This document shows, piece after piece, positions 32,757 to 42,151 of a stretch of DNA of 64,000 bases (positions are counted from its first letter, which is position 1; each line of letters begins with the position of its first letter). Source of the DNA: JBAXTZ01 sp041666525 (lineage in GTDB: Bacteria > Bacillota > Negativicutes > JBAXTZ01); assembly GCA_041666525.1 (NCBI GenBank), contig JBAYGT010000001.1, positions 186,001 through 250,000 on the forward strand, in the 5' to 3' direction. Made by a program: the position numbers and the translations under genes. The notes under the pieces were generated by a model. It was not told where the DNA came from, searched no databases, and worked only from the letters and a program-made list of their open reading frames with translations.

Positions 32757-34355
32757 TCACTCCTTATAAGCTTCTTTCATTAGCGTCTTTCCTGAGGCAT
32801 CGCGGATAATACCGTGAACTGCACCGCTCTCCATAATCCGGTTCATCGAAAATGCGTACGGCATAATCGGCATTTCATCGAAAATGATTTTCTCGCCCTC
32901 ATGCATCAACCGCATCCGTTCAACATTGTCGTTCGTATTTTGCGCCCGCGTAATCAACCCGTCATAGCTGGCGTTCGACCAGCGCGGAACATTGTTTGTG
33001 TCACTGCTGGTCAAAAGCACGGACATATAAGCCATTGGGTCAAGGTAATCACCTACGCAACTGTTAGTACAAATATCATACTGTAATTCGTCACGGCTTT
33101 TGTTATATACCTTCCATTCCTGTCCAACAAGTTTGATTTTTACACCCAAAACTTTTTTATACATTTCCTGAATCATTTCACCATATTTACTTTTGCCGGC
33201 ACTACTACCAAACATGAAGGTTAATTCGGGAAACCCTTTTCCGTTTGGATAACCGGCATCGGCCAATAGCTTTTTGGCGCGTTCTGGATCGTAGTTAAAA
33301 TATGTGCCGCCGACCTTACGGAAATCGCTGTCTGCCGTCGCATCAGGAATCCCAAACGGTACCCAGGCATAGGCCTCTCTGGAAGCACCCAACACCTTGG
33401 CTTCCTGTAACAAGGCAGTACAGTCTATCGCATAAGACAACGCTTTTCGCACCCGCACGTCGTTCAGCGGCTTGTTGTGAACATTAAATGCTAAATAGTT
33501 TGTATTCATGAATGGATAATTCTTTATTTTACCTGCAGCAACCAGCCGCTTATATTCTGATTCCGGCGGCAAGGTATCTGAAACATCAAGTTGATTACTC
33601 TCCAGCATTGACATAGCGGTTGAATCTTTGTCAACCATATATATATCTATTTCACTTAACTTAACTTTGGCTTTGTCCCAATATTTATCGTTTTTTACAA
33701 GCGTGATTTTCGAATTGTGATCCCAATCAGTAATTTTGAAAGGGCCATTGCAGATAATTGTATTAACGTTAGCCGCCCAATTAGCATTCTTTTCGGCAAC
33801 CACACTGTCGATTGGAAAATAAGCGTGAGAAGACGTCAGCCGCAGAAAAAAATCACAAGGACGTTCAAGTTTTACTTGTAAAGTATGGTCATCAATCGCA
33901 CTTACACCAAAATCGCTTACACTGCATTTTCCCTGATTAAATTTTTCACCGTTTTTAACAAAATACAACATAAAAGCGGCTTCCGCAGCGTACTTTGGGT
34001 CAACGCCGCAACGCCACGAATATATATAATCTTGTGCCACAACCGGATCGCCGTTCGACCACTTGGCATCTTTACGAAGATAGAAGGTATACGTTAAGCC
34101 GTCTTTAGAAACATCCCATTTTTCAGCACCTGCCGGTAAAACCACGTTGTCACTGCCGATCGAACAAAGCCCTTCGTACAACTGATCAGCAACGCCTAAA
34201 GTATATGTTGAAGACATTTTTTGCGGGTTGAGCGATTCAGGATCATCAGGTATCGCCCAGCGCAACACCTCTTTGTCAGATTTAGAAAACGAACAACCAG
34301 CGAAAGTACCAACAAATATAAACAACAGTAGCAAAATGGCAAGCAATTTTTTCAT
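32757..34355 (-). CDS. Peptide ABC transporter substrate-binding lipoprotein (OppA/MppA family)
   Basis: An SBP family 5 protein of 532 residues that binds oligopeptides. A lipoprotein signal ends in FAGC (about residue 20). Typical blocks are RWAIPDDPESLNPQKM, YTFYLRKDAKWSNGDPV and RKALSYAIDC. No permease or ATPase gene lies next to it, so it must share a transporter encoded elsewhere. Coupling to the NlpC/P60 gene suggests murein-peptide uptake, as for MppA. Its -10 is an extended TGATATAAT. Confidence 0.92.
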   Translation of the reverse strand: MKKLLAILLLLFIFVGTFAGCSFSKSDKEVLRWAIPDDPESLNPQKMSSTYTLGVADQLYEGLCSIGSDNVVLPAGAEKWDVSKDGLTYTFYLRKDAKWSNGDPVVAQDYIYSWRCGVDPKYAAEAAFMLYFVKNGEKFNQGKCSVSDFGVSAIDDHTLQVKLERPCDFFLRLTSSHAYFPIDSVVAEKNANWAANVNTIICNGPFKITDWDHNSKITLVKNDKYWDKAKVKLSEIDIYMVDKDSTAMSMLESNQLDVSDTLPPESEYKRLVAAGKIKNYPFMNTNYLAFNVHNKPLNDVRVRKALSYAIDCTALLQEAKVLGASREAYAWVPFGIPDATADSDFRKVGGTYFNYDPERAKKLLADAGYPNGKGFPELTFMFGSSAGKSKYGEMIQEMYKKVLGVKIKLVGQEWKVYNKSRDELQYDICTNSCVGDYLDPMAYMSVLLTSSDTNNVPRWSNASYDGLITRAQNTNDNVERMRLMHEGEKIIFDEMPIMPYAFSMNRIMESGAVHGIIRDASGKTLMKEAYKE

Positions 34356-34406
34356 AGATTTTACAATCCTTTCAAATGGCTGTGAACCGTCTATAAATAC
34401 CTCAGC

Positions 34407-34415
34407 ATTATATCA
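34407..34415 (-). promoter_or_regulatory. Extended -10 promoter of the oppA-like gene
   Basis: Minus strand TGATATAAT (TATAAT 34407-34412) lies about 50 bp before the start. The -35 region (TTTTGT) is poor. Confidence 0.55.
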
Positions 34416-34455
34416 GATAGTACAAAAAAACAAAATATTTCCTTGCAACAAAAAA

Positions 34456-34476
34456 ACACCGACCAAAGGTCGGTGT
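34456..34476 (-). terminator. Rho-independent terminator after yajC
   Basis: Minus strand ACACCGACC, 3-nt loop, GGTCGGTGT, then TTTTTTGTTG. It lies 9 bp past the yajC stop. Confidence 0.92.
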
Positions 34477-34484
34477 CTGTTTGT

Positions 34485-34811
34485 TTAGTTAGATGAATTT
34501 TCAGGTAGTTGCTCCGGGGCTGCGCCACTTTCATCATTATCCTGATTCTGATGACGACTGATTGCCGAACGGGCAAACTTGACTTCGATTTTTTCAGCAA
34601 TTTGTAATGTAATTGTATCTTGAGTCATTGCAACAATTTTACCATATATACCGCCGATTGTAACAACTCGGTCACCCTTTTTCAAGGTATCCAGCAAAGA
34701 AGCACGCTTTTTCTGCTGTTTTTTTTGCGGACGATATAAGATGAAGTAGAAAATTACTATCATCAATAATATCGGCCATGACATACTAAACATTTGCTCT
34801 AAAGAACCCAT
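34485..34811 (-). CDS. yajC: Preprotein translocase subunit YajC
   Basis: A small single-pass protein that associates with SecDF/YidC. The TM helix (about residues 8-26) is followed by RPQKKQQKK, LKKGDRVVTIGGIYGKIV and a charged C-terminus, all typical. It is 108 residues long. GGAGG precedes the ATG. The usual neighbours secD, secF, tgt and queA are not here; it stands alone. Confidence 0.95.
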   Translation of the reverse strand: MGSLEQMFSMSWPILLMIVIFYFILYRPQKKQQKKRASLLDTLKKGDRVVTIGGIYGKIVAMTQDTITLQIAEKIEVKFARSAISRHQNQDNDESGAAPEQLPENSSN

Positions 34812-34909
34812 TTTTCCTCCAAAATATATAAAAACTCAGGTTATGATACAACATAATTAATACTTTGTCAAAGTTTAATATCTTCCTCAAAATTTCTAGC
34901 TAATAATTA

Positions 34910-34938
34910 TTTACTATACCATTGAGCTGTAATATAAT
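34910..34938 (+). promoter_or_regulatory. Promoter of deoD
   Basis: Plus strand TTTACT (34910-34915), 17-bp spacer, TATAAT (34933-34938). Confidence 0.7.
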
Positions 34939-34971
34939 TAACACATAAACTATTAAGGAGAGTGATAACCT

Positions 34972-35682
34972 ATGGGAACACCACATATTGGTGCTAATGT
35001 CGGTGATATCGCCGAGACCATTCTGCTCCCCGGAGACCCGCTACGCGCAAAACTTATCGCTGAAACTTACCTAACCGACGTCGTTCAATACAACAAAGTT
35101 CGCAACATGTTTGGTTATACCGGTTATTATCAAGGTCGCCGGGTTTCTGTCCAAGGTACCGGCATGGGTATTCCGTCGATTTCCATTTATGTTAACGAAC
35201 TAATCAACACCTATGGTTGTCAAAATCTTATTCGTATCGGTACTGCCGGTTCGTTACGTGCCGACGTGAAAGTTCGCGATATCGTTTTGGGAATGTCGGC
35301 CGCACATGACAGCGCCATCAACAGCATCCGGTTTCGCGGCATGACCTACTGCCCGACAGCCGATTTTACGTTGTTAAATAACGCCTACAATGCAGCAATG
35401 AGTAAAAATCTTTCGGTTCGTGTGGGTCAAATAATGTCTGCTGATACTTTTTACAACGATGATCCTGATGAATACAAAATTTGGGCTAATCATGGCGTAA
35501 TGGCTGTCGAGATGGAAGCAGCCGGTCTGTACACTTTAGCTTCCAAATACAATCGCCGCGCGTTATGCATCTGCACAATCTCTGATAGTTTAGTCACTCA
35601 CGAATCAATGAGCGCTGAAGACCGGCAAAATTCCCTGCAACAAATGATTGAAATTGCCCTTGAGTCAACAAAAGCACTCTAA
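34972..35682 (+). CDS. deoD: Purine-nucleoside phosphorylase, DeoD type
   Basis: Cleaves purine nucleosides with phosphate to base and ribose 1-phosphate. Matches the hexameric family: TPHIGANVGDIAETILLPGDPLRAK, GTGMGIPSISIY, RIGTAGSLR, and VEMEAAGLY followed by TISDS, with the catalytic Asp. The 236-residue length is normal. It is monocistronic, with its own promoter, SD (AAGGAG) and terminator. Confidence 0.97.
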   Translation: MGTPHIGANVGDIAETILLPGDPLRAKLIAETYLTDVVQYNKVRNMFGYTGYYQGRRVSVQGTGMGIPSISIYVNELINTYGCQNLIRIGTAGSLRADVKVRDIVLGMSAAHDSAINSIRFRGMTYCPTADFTLLNNAYNAAMSKNLSVRVGQIMSADTFYNDDPDEYKIWANHGVMAVEMEAAGLYTLASKYNRRALCICTISDSLVTHESMSAEDRQNSLQQMIEIALESTKAL

Positions 35683-35694
35683 CCAGACCTTACC

Positions 35695-35730
35695 AAAAGC
35701 AACGCTTCAATCTTGAAGCGTTGCTTTTTT
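35695..35730 (+). terminator. Rho-independent terminator after deoD
   Basis: AAAAGCAACGCTTCAA and its complement form a long stem that ends in TTTTTT. Confidence 0.93.
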
Positions 35731-35820
35731 CTTTCAAATGTCAATCACTAAGGTTATAATGTAGTCTGATTTTCCAAGTCAAGAACAGTGATAATATATT
35801 AGCGAGATTTTTGGAGACTT

Positions 35821-36465
35821 ATGCAAGAATTTTTATTGAGTAATATTGAAAAGTTTGGTTATTTAGCAATTTTCATTTGTACTTTCATCGAAGGAATGTG
35901 TATTCCACTCGTCAGTGAACTAATTCTCGGCTTTGCCGGTTTTTTGGTTTTCAAAGGAACGCTGATGTTTTTACCGACCGCGTTTTCAGCTTGGGCCGGC
36001 AGTTTCTGCGGTTCGTTTTTCATTTACTGCGTATTCCGGCGTGGCGGCCGTCCGCTGGTTTACCGCTATGGCCATTACATTCGCTTGACGCCGCGGCGGT
36101 TTGACAAATTTTCCGAATGGTTTGAACGCTTTGGACCGATTTTGATTATTCCCTGGCGGCAAATTCCCGTTCTCCGCACCAAAATCAGTATCGTTGCCGG
36201 AATTTTCGATTTGAATATTTATGTCTTTTCGGCGCTAACTGCCGTCGGTATAGCAGTTTGGACAACTGCTGCCCTGTATGTATCATACTCGTTTGGCGAA
36301 AATTGGCAGCAATTGTTAGCCTTGGGGGCTGATCTGAGCAACTTCATCGTATACGTACTTATTTTTAGTGTTATCGGCGCAGCCATTGTGTTCTATTGGC
36401 GAAAAAAAGAAAAGCATAAAAAACGATCGCGCCACGCCGATCGTCATCATAATTCGGAGCAATAA
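35821..36465 (+). CDS. DedA family membrane protein
   Basis: A polytopic membrane protein of 214 residues. DedA proteins are flippases or transporters for lipid carriers such as undecaprenyl phosphate or phospholipids. Seen here: FIEGMCIPLVSE (acidic re-entrant region), GSFCGSFFIYCVFRRGGRP, and the conserved FGPILIIPWRQIPVLRTKISIVAG block. The tail is basic. A transglycosylase gene starts 1 bp after its stop, so the pair is probably cotranscribed, in line with a link to undecaprenyl-linked wall precursors. Confidence 0.9.
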   Translation: MQEFLLSNIEKFGYLAIFICTFIEGMCIPLVSELILGFAGFLVFKGTLMFLPTAFSAWAGSFCGSFFIYCVFRRGGRPLVYRYGHYIRLTPRRFDKFSEWFERFGPILIIPWRQIPVLRTKISIVAGIFDLNIYVFSALTAVGIAVWTTAALYVSYSFGENWQQLLALGADLSNFIVYVLIFSVIGAAIVFYWRKKEKHKKRSRHADRHHNSEQ

Positions 36466-36466
36466 C

Positions 36467-37213
36467 ATGTTGTTTCTAAGACGAATATTATTTCTGGCAC
36501 TAATGGCGTTATTTGCCTTTGCCGCCGGAAATTTACTTTACCTTTATTACGGCAAGATGGATAATTTCACACCATCCAACCGCTCCGTCAGCCACTTTGA
36601 AACGACTTACGAAAAAGCACAAAATCTGACGCATATCAAAACCATCAGTGACGAACTCGCTAAGCAATCGGGTTACACAAAATTATCTGATATTCCCCTG
36701 CAACTGCGACAAGCGATAATTGCTGTCGAGGACCGGAAGTTTTACAATCACTCCGGCATTGATAGCGAAAGCATTTTACGGGCAACACTGGTGAATATCC
36801 AGAGCGGCGAAATTAGCGAAGGCGGCAGCACCATCACCCAGCAGCTGGCACGAACGCTGTTTCTATCAAACGAACAGTCATTCACTCGAAAAGTCTGGGA
36901 AGCTGGTTTTGCTGTCGGGCTGGAAACACAACTTAGCAAGGATAAAATTCTCGAACTTTATTTAAATACAATCTATTTTGGCGAAAACACTTACGGCGCT
37001 GCAGCAGCGGCTAAAAAATACTTTCATAAAAGCTTAAAGGATTTAACACTCAACGAAACAACTATGCTCGCCGGCATCCCCAATGGCCCGTCAATTTATA
37101 ATCCGATAGCTGACCTGGCAGCCGCCAAGCGCCGCCAACGGATTGTTATTGAAGCAATGCAAAAAAACGGTTTCATCGGACAAGAAGAGGCAAATACGCT
37201 ATCTACTAATTAA
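36467..37213 (+). CDS. Monofunctional peptidoglycan transglycosylase (GT51)
   Basis: Polymerises lipid II into glycan strands at the membrane. The ATG at 36467, with CGGAG 7 bp upstream, is chosen; a longer frame starting inside dedA is not credible. A TM helix spans about residues 5-26. GT51 motifs are AVEDRKFYNHSGID (catalytic Glu), GGSTITQQLARTLFL, RKVWEAGFAVGLE and LELYLNTIYFGENTYG. There is no transpeptidase domain (249 residues). Confidence 0.95.
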   Translation: MLFLRRILFLALMALFAFAAGNLLYLYYGKMDNFTPSNRSVSHFETTYEKAQNLTHIKTISDELAKQSGYTKLSDIPLQLRQAIIAVEDRKFYNHSGIDSESILRATLVNIQSGEISEGGSTITQQLARTLFLSNEQSFTRKVWEAGFAVGLETQLSKDKILELYLNTIYFGENTYGAAAAAKKYFHKSLKDLTLNETTMLAGIPNGPSIYNPIADLAAAKRRQRIVIEAMQKNGFIGQEEANTLSTN

Positions 37214-37231
37214 TTTATTTGACTATTTAAA

Positions 37232-37260
37232 ACAAAAAAGCGGCAACTCCGCTTTTTTGT
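37232..37260. terminator. Bidirectional rho-independent terminator
   Basis: ACAAAAAAGCGG, loop, CCGCTTTTTTGT between the converging transglycosylase and aspS genes. The A and T runs serve both strands. Confidence 0.92.
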
Positions 37261-37265
37261 TTTTC

Positions 37266-39062
37266 TTATTGTTTATCCGATTTTACTGTAGTTGATTTTA
37301 TATACAGCTCACGCAGTTGCTTGGGGTCGACATCGGCCGGACAATTCAGCATCAGATCGGTTGCCGACTGAGTTTTTGGGAACGCGATAACATCACGGAT
37401 ACTGCTGCGTTTTGCCATTAGCATAATCATACGATCCAGTCCAAAGGCAATGCCTCCATGTGGTGGTGCGCCATATTCAAAGGCGTCAAGCATATAACCG
37501 AATTTTTCATAGGCCTGCTCATCAGTCATGCCGACCGCGTTGAAAACTTTGTTTTGGATATCGCGATTGTAAATACGAATACTACCGCCACCCAGCTCAC
37601 AGCCGTTCAGAACCAGGTCATAGGCGTTGGCCATAATGCGAGCCGGGTCGCTATCCAGATATTGTAAATCGCTTTCCTTCGGAGAAGTAAACATGTGATG
37701 CATCGCTGCATAGCGCTTGTTCTCAGAATCATATTCAAACATTGGAAAATCCACAACCCAAAGAAAATTAAGCATATTATCATCAATAAGATTGCGGCGC
37801 TTCGCCATTTCCAACCGCAACGCGCCCAGCGCGGTATTAACAATATTAAGATCGCCGGCAATGATTAATACTGCGTCATTGGGTTCAGCTTGTACGGTTT
37901 CGGTAATTTTAGCAATAATCTCTTCGCTGAAAAACTTGGTAATCGCGGATCGGATTCCGCCCTCGGCGTAGTTCATCCAGGTCATACCCTTCGCACCGTA
38001 CTGCCGGATATAATCAACTAATCCGTCGAGTTCGCGCCGGGGAATGTCAGCGTAGCCTTTAACATTTATACATTTTACAACACCACCACCGGCAATAACA
38101 TCATTGTAGACTTTGAAGTCCGAACCGTTGACGCATTCGGAAATATCCACCAGCGGCATTTCAAACCGCATGTCCGGTTTGTCCGAGCCATATTTGTTCA
38201 TCGCCTCAAAATAGGACATCCGCCGGAAAGGCGTAGAAACCTCTACATTCATCGTTTCCTTGAAAATATATGCAGTTAGTTTTTCCATCATTTCCAAAAT
38301 TTGCTCTTGGTCAATAAACGACATCTCAATATCTAGCTGAGTAAATTCCGGCTGACGGTCAGCGCGTAAGTCTTCATCACGAAAACAACGGGCTATTTGA
38401 TAATAGCGTTCCATGCCGGCCACCATGAACAACTGCTTAAATACTTGCGGTGACTGTGGCAATGCAAAAAACTTGCCGGGCTGAACACGGCTGGGAACTA
38501 GATAGTCGCGCGCTCCCTCCGGTGTGCTCTTGCAAAGAATCGGTGTTTCCAATTCATAAAATTCGTTTTGATCAAGAAACTTGCGCATCGCCATGGTCAC
38601 TTTGTGCCGTAACCGAAAACACTCTTGCATTTCCGGCCGCCGCAGATCCAAATAGCGATATTTCAATCGCAATTGCTCATCGCAATCAATGTTGTCCTGA
38701 ATATAAAACGGTGGTGTTTTTGCGGAGTTTAGTATCCGCAACTCTAACCCTTCAACTTCTATCTCGCCGGATGCAATATTACTGTTTATCGCATCAACAC
38801 TGCGTAACCGTACTATCCCGCGTACGCATAATACATATTCGTTACGAATCGATTCGGCTTTTTTGAATGCTGTTGCGTCAATATCCGGTGAAAAAACCAC
38901 CTGAGCAATTCCGGCCCGGTCACGCATATCGACAAAAATCAATCCGCCGTGGTCACGGCGGCGACCGGCCCAACCGCACAACACTACTTCATTTCCTACA
39001 TCTCTCTTGCTTAGCGATCCGCACGCATTGGTACGGCGCAATCCTGTCATTGTTTCCATCAT
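37266..39062 (-). CDS. aspS: Aspartate-tRNA ligase
   Basis: Charges tRNA-Asp (or also tRNA-Asn if non-discriminating). An N-terminal OB fold (VLCGWAGRRRDHGGLIFVDMRDR) precedes the class II core with motif 2 (FRDEDLRADRQPEFTQLD), the bacterial GAD insert (about residues 285-410) and motif 3 (GIAFGLDRMIMLMA). The 598-residue length is normal for the bacterial type. The ATG overlaps the hisS stop. Last gene of the 11-gene run. Confidence 0.97.
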   Translation of the reverse strand: MMETMTGLRRTNACGSLSKRDVGNEVVLCGWAGRRRDHGGLIFVDMRDRAGIAQVVFSPDIDATAFKKAESIRNEYVLCVRGIVRLRSVDAINSNIASGEIEVEGLELRILNSAKTPPFYIQDNIDCDEQLRLKYRYLDLRRPEMQECFRLRHKVTMAMRKFLDQNEFYELETPILCKSTPEGARDYLVPSRVQPGKFFALPQSPQVFKQLFMVAGMERYYQIARCFRDEDLRADRQPEFTQLDIEMSFIDQEQILEMMEKLTAYIFKETMNVEVSTPFRRMSYFEAMNKYGSDKPDMRFEMPLVDISECVNGSDFKVYNDVIAGGGVVKCINVKGYADIPRRELDGLVDYIRQYGAKGMTWMNYAEGGIRSAITKFFSEEIIAKITETVQAEPNDAVLIIAGDLNIVNTALGALRLEMAKRRNLIDDNMLNFLWVVDFPMFEYDSENKRYAAMHHMFTSPKESDLQYLDSDPARIMANAYDLVLNGCELGGGSIRIYNRDIQNKVFNAVGMTDEQAYEKFGYMLDAFEYGAPPHGGIAFGLDRMIMLMAKRSSIRDVIAFPKTQSATDLMLNCPADVDPKQLRELYIKSTTVKSDKQ

Positions 39063-40324
39063 TCAACCTCCAAAAATACTACGGCTTCGTTATACGGCAT
39101 TACGGTCTGGCTGCGATCTGACATATTTTTTATCGTCACGGTCTGATCATTGACTTCCTGCTCACCAATAACCGCAACATATTTGGCGTTAAGTTTTCCG
39201 GCAAGTTTGAACTGGGCTTTGACGCCGCGTGCCATATAGTCAACTTCACAAACAACATTGCGTTTTCGGAGATCATTAACCAACTTCACAGCCAAAACCC
39301 GCGCCGCTTCATCCAGCGCTGCCACAAACACTTTTACTTTTTTTTCGTCCAAACACCCGTTTAGCAAACCAAGTTTTTCTAAAATAATTATTACCCGCTC
39401 CAGGCCAAAAGCCACGCCAACCGCCGGTGTCGGTGATCCGTCAAACTCCTCGACAAGATTATCATAACGGCCACCGCCACACACACTGCTTTGCGCACCT
39501 AACTCATTACACTTTATTTCAAACACTGTTTTTGTGTAATAATCCAGCCCGCGAACCAGTCGTGGATTGATAATAATATTTAATCCCAAACCAGTGAGAA
39601 TTTCTGTGACACTATTAAAGTGTACAGCACACTCTTCGCATAGACACTCACGATTTTCCGGAGCATTTTTCGCAAGAATTGCGCATTTGTCGTTTTTGCA
39701 ATCCAAAATTCGCAACGGATTCGTCGAAAATCTTGATTGACAGTCGCCACACATTTCCGTTAAATATGGCTGAAAATATTCTTGCAGTTTCGCGCGGTAG
39801 ATCGGACGACATTTTTTGCAGCCGATTGAATTTACTTCAACTGTCAATTCCGTCAAACCAAGCCGTCGCAAAAATTCGCAGGACAGCGCGATTATTTCGA
39901 CATCTAGCGCCGGATTGCTCGACCCAAACGCCTCAATACCGAATTGATTAAATTGACGCTGGCGTCCGGCCTGCGGGCGTTCGTAACGAAACAGTGGACC
40001 ATAATAGAACAATTTGACCGGTTGTGCCCAACCGAACATTTTGTGTTCCAAATAGGCACGAACTACGCCGGCCGTAAATTCCGGACGAAGCGTCAATGAA
40101 CGTTCACCGCGATCTTTAAATGTATACATTTCTTTTTGGACAATATCAGTCGCATCACCGATACCGCGGGCGAACAACTCACTTTGCTCAAAAACCGGCA
40201 ACCGAATTTCACCGTATCCAAATAATTCACATATTTCCCGGACAACACTTTCAACATATTGCCATTTTACTACGTCAGCCGGCAAAATATCTCTGGTGCC
40301 GCGCGGCGCCACAATTTGCATCAT
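39059..40324 (-). CDS. hisS: Histidine-tRNA ligase
   Basis: Charges tRNA-His. Class II features: PRGTRDILP at the N-terminus, TLRPEFTAGVVRAY (motif 2 lead), the histidine-specific LVRGLDYYTKTVFE, and VAFGLERVI (motif 3), then an anticodon-binding domain. Four cysteines in MCGDCQS and ECLCEEC pairs suggest a zinc site in the insert. It is 421 residues long. Overlaps hemZ and aspS by 4 bp each. Confidence 0.97.
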   Translation of the reverse strand: MMQIVAPRGTRDILPADVVKWQYVESVVREICELFGYGEIRLPVFEQSELFARGIGDATDIVQKEMYTFKDRGERSLTLRPEFTAGVVRAYLEHKMFGWAQPVKLFYYGPLFRYERPQAGRQRQFNQFGIEAFGSSNPALDVEIIALSCEFLRRLGLTELTVEVNSIGCKKCRPIYRAKLQEYFQPYLTEMCGDCQSRFSTNPLRILDCKNDKCAILAKNAPENRECLCEECAVHFNSVTEILTGLGLNIIINPRLVRGLDYYTKTVFEIKCNELGAQSSVCGGGRYDNLVEEFDGSPTPAVGVAFGLERVIIILEKLGLLNGCLDEKKVKVFVAALDEAARVLAVKLVNDLRKRNVVCEVDYMARGVKAQFKLAGKLNAKYVAVIGEQEVNDQTVTIKNMSDRSQTVMPYNEAVVFLEVE

Positions 40325-41745
40325 TTCTCCTCAAATAACTGGTATTTCTTATCGATATATTTGTTGATATTGTCGATATAAACCTGATAATCCTTCGGAT
40401 TATAAACACTTTTCAAGCATTTGTCAAAAGCCATTTTGGTCGCCGCCGCCGGACCGACGCCGAAAATCGTATGCTGCTCTTCAATAATCATTATGTTATA
40501 CAAACATTGGCAATCATTCAGACAATAGCCCACATTTTCGCCAATACTGTTCTTTTGCCTGTACAAATAATATGGTACATACCCACTTTGTTTGCAAATA
40601 CCGTAAGCATAGCTCAACATTTGTTCGACCTGCTTACGTTCGGTTAAACTGCCGTTTGCAAACATTGCTGCGCCACGTTTTAACGCAAGTGAATGAACAG
40701 TGATATTTTCCGGTTGCAACGCACTGATTTTATTTAACGTATTTTCGAAATCACTGCATATTTCCCCGCTCAATCCGGCAATCACATCCATATTTATACT
40801 GCCGCCAAAATTTTGCCGGGTAAGTTCAAACGCGCTATAAACATCCGCTTCACTATGCGCGCGTCCGATTCGCCGCAGGCTGCTATCGTTCAGCGATTGC
40901 GGGTTTATACAAAGCCGTGAAACCGCCGCCCGGTTTACCGCGGCTAATACCTCAAGATTTATTAATTCCGGCCGCCCGCATTCAACAGTAAATTCTACGA
41001 CAGTAGGAAAGTATTCGCGAATGCTCAGCAATAACTCCGAAAAATATTTTGGAGTCAAACTTACCGGGGTGCCGCCGCCAACGTACAGCGAAACAATTAT
41101 TTTGCCAGTCTGCCGAACAATGTCTGACACGGCTTGCAATTCAGATTTCACCGCGTTTAAATAAGTCTGAACAATGCTGTCGTTTGGAATCGGGAACGAC
41201 GGAAACGAGCAGTACGAACACCGCGTCGGACAAAACGGCACGCCGATGTACAAGCACGCGGCGTCAGCCGTCAGATTAATTTGTTGTAAATAGTTGGCTT
41301 CATTTTGTGCAACTTCCAATACCAATTCTGAAGTTTGGCTATCGAGCAGGCAATCTTCTGCCAATGATTTCGCTGCGCCAACTAACCCGTATTTTTTCCA
41401 TAAACTTGCCGCCAGCTTGGTCGGCCGGACTCCGCGCAATATTCCCCATCTATCTATTACGGCATCTGTGTATTTGAGTAAAAGCTTTACCGCAGTTTTA
41501 ACAACAGTTCTGCGCAATTCAGTATTGGACCGAATCTGCTCACTAAGTGAAAAAGCTTTTCCGTTGTTAAAATTAATGACTGCATGCAACCATCCAGCTT
41601 CCAAATAGCAGTCCAACGCAAATTCAGCGGAATCTTGTGCAACCAACGGTATATTCAATACCGCCAAAGCATCACATAGTGCATAGCGCATAAACGCATC
41701 TGCCGCTACATAACAGTTATTTTCGGCACTCATGGCAATACCCAT
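40321..41745 (-). CDS. hemZ: Radical SAM protein, HemZ (coproporphyrinogen dehydrogenase-like)
   Basis: A 474-residue HemN-like radical SAM enzyme. The 4Fe-4S motif FCPTRCSYC (CxxxCxxC) lies near residue 173, after an N-terminal domain of about 160 residues usual for HemZ, and YVGGGTPVSL is the glycine-rich SAM motif. HemZ-type proteins are often annotated as anaerobic coproporphyrinogen oxidases, but many HemN-like proteins instead move haem or have other roles. No haem synthesis genes are nearby. The start overlaps fur by 29 bp; an internal ATG at 41733 is an alternative. Confidence 0.85.
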   Translation of the reverse strand: MGIAMSAENNCYVAADAFMRYALCDALAVLNIPLVAQDSAEFALDCYLEAGWLHAVINFNNGKAFSLSEQIRSNTELRRTVVKTAVKLLLKYTDAVIDRWGILRGVRPTKLAASLWKKYGLVGAAKSLAEDCLLDSQTSELVLEVAQNEANYLQQINLTADAACLYIGVPFCPTRCSYCSFPSFPIPNDSIVQTYLNAVKSELQAVSDIVRQTGKIIVSLYVGGGTPVSLTPKYFSELLLSIREYFPTVVEFTVECGRPELINLEVLAAVNRAAVSRLCINPQSLNDSSLRRIGRAHSEADVYSAFELTRQNFGGSINMDVIAGLSGEICSDFENTLNKISALQPENITVHSLALKRGAAMFANGSLTERKQVEQMLSYAYGICKQSGYVPYYLYRQKNSIGENVGYCLNDCQCLYNIMIIEEQHTIFGVGPAAATKMAFDKCLKSVYNPKDYQVYIDNINKYIDKKYQLFEEK

Positions 41746-42151
41746 ACAGTTTTACCTGATGATCAATGATGCTGTAACCACTTTCATGTTCAATAGCGTT
41801 AAGCGCCCGTTGAATTGCCGCGCTATCAACTTCACGAATCTTTCCGCAACTCATACAAATCAGGTGATGATGCCTGACAGAACGCTTGAGCGGTTTCATT
41901 TCATAACGGTTGCGGCCATCGCCAAGATCAAGTTTTTCCAGCAATTCCAGTTCAGCCAACAATTCCAATGTCCGATAAACAGTCGCCAAGCCAATACCGC
42001 TTGCACGTTCGCGTAATATTCCATAAACATCTTCTGCTGACAAATGCCGCTCACTAAAATCAACAAAAATCTCTAACACCGTTTTTCGCTGCACGGTCAT
42101 TTTATACTGTTTTTCGCGTAATAATCCTTCAAAAAAAGCTATATCGATCAT
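41717..42151 (-). CDS. Fur family metal-dependent transcriptional regulator
   Basis: A 144-residue repressor. An N-terminal winged helix (RKTVLEIFVDF, then ATVYRTLELLAELELLEK) is followed by the dimerisation domain with the HHHLICMSCGK regulatory metal site and a second CHEC motif at the C-terminus, making a Cys4 structural zinc site. Iron (Fur), zinc (Zur) or peroxide (PerR) sensing cannot be told apart. It is embedded in an operon with relA, recJ and hemZ. ATGA overlap with the upstream transporter gene. Confidence 0.93.
   Translation of the reverse strand: MIDIAFFEGLLREKQYKMTVQRKTVLEIFVDFSERHLSAEDVYGILRERASGIGLATVYRTLELLAELELLEKLDLGDGRNRYEMKPLKRSVRHHHLICMSCGKIREVDSAAIQRALNAIEHESGYSIIDHQVKLYGYCHECRK

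Noticed and set aside
36368..36466. Longer transglycosylase frame starting inside dedA
   Set aside because: The extra N-terminus is dedA sequence read in another frame and breaks the expected membrane-anchor start; the ATG at 36467 has an SD.
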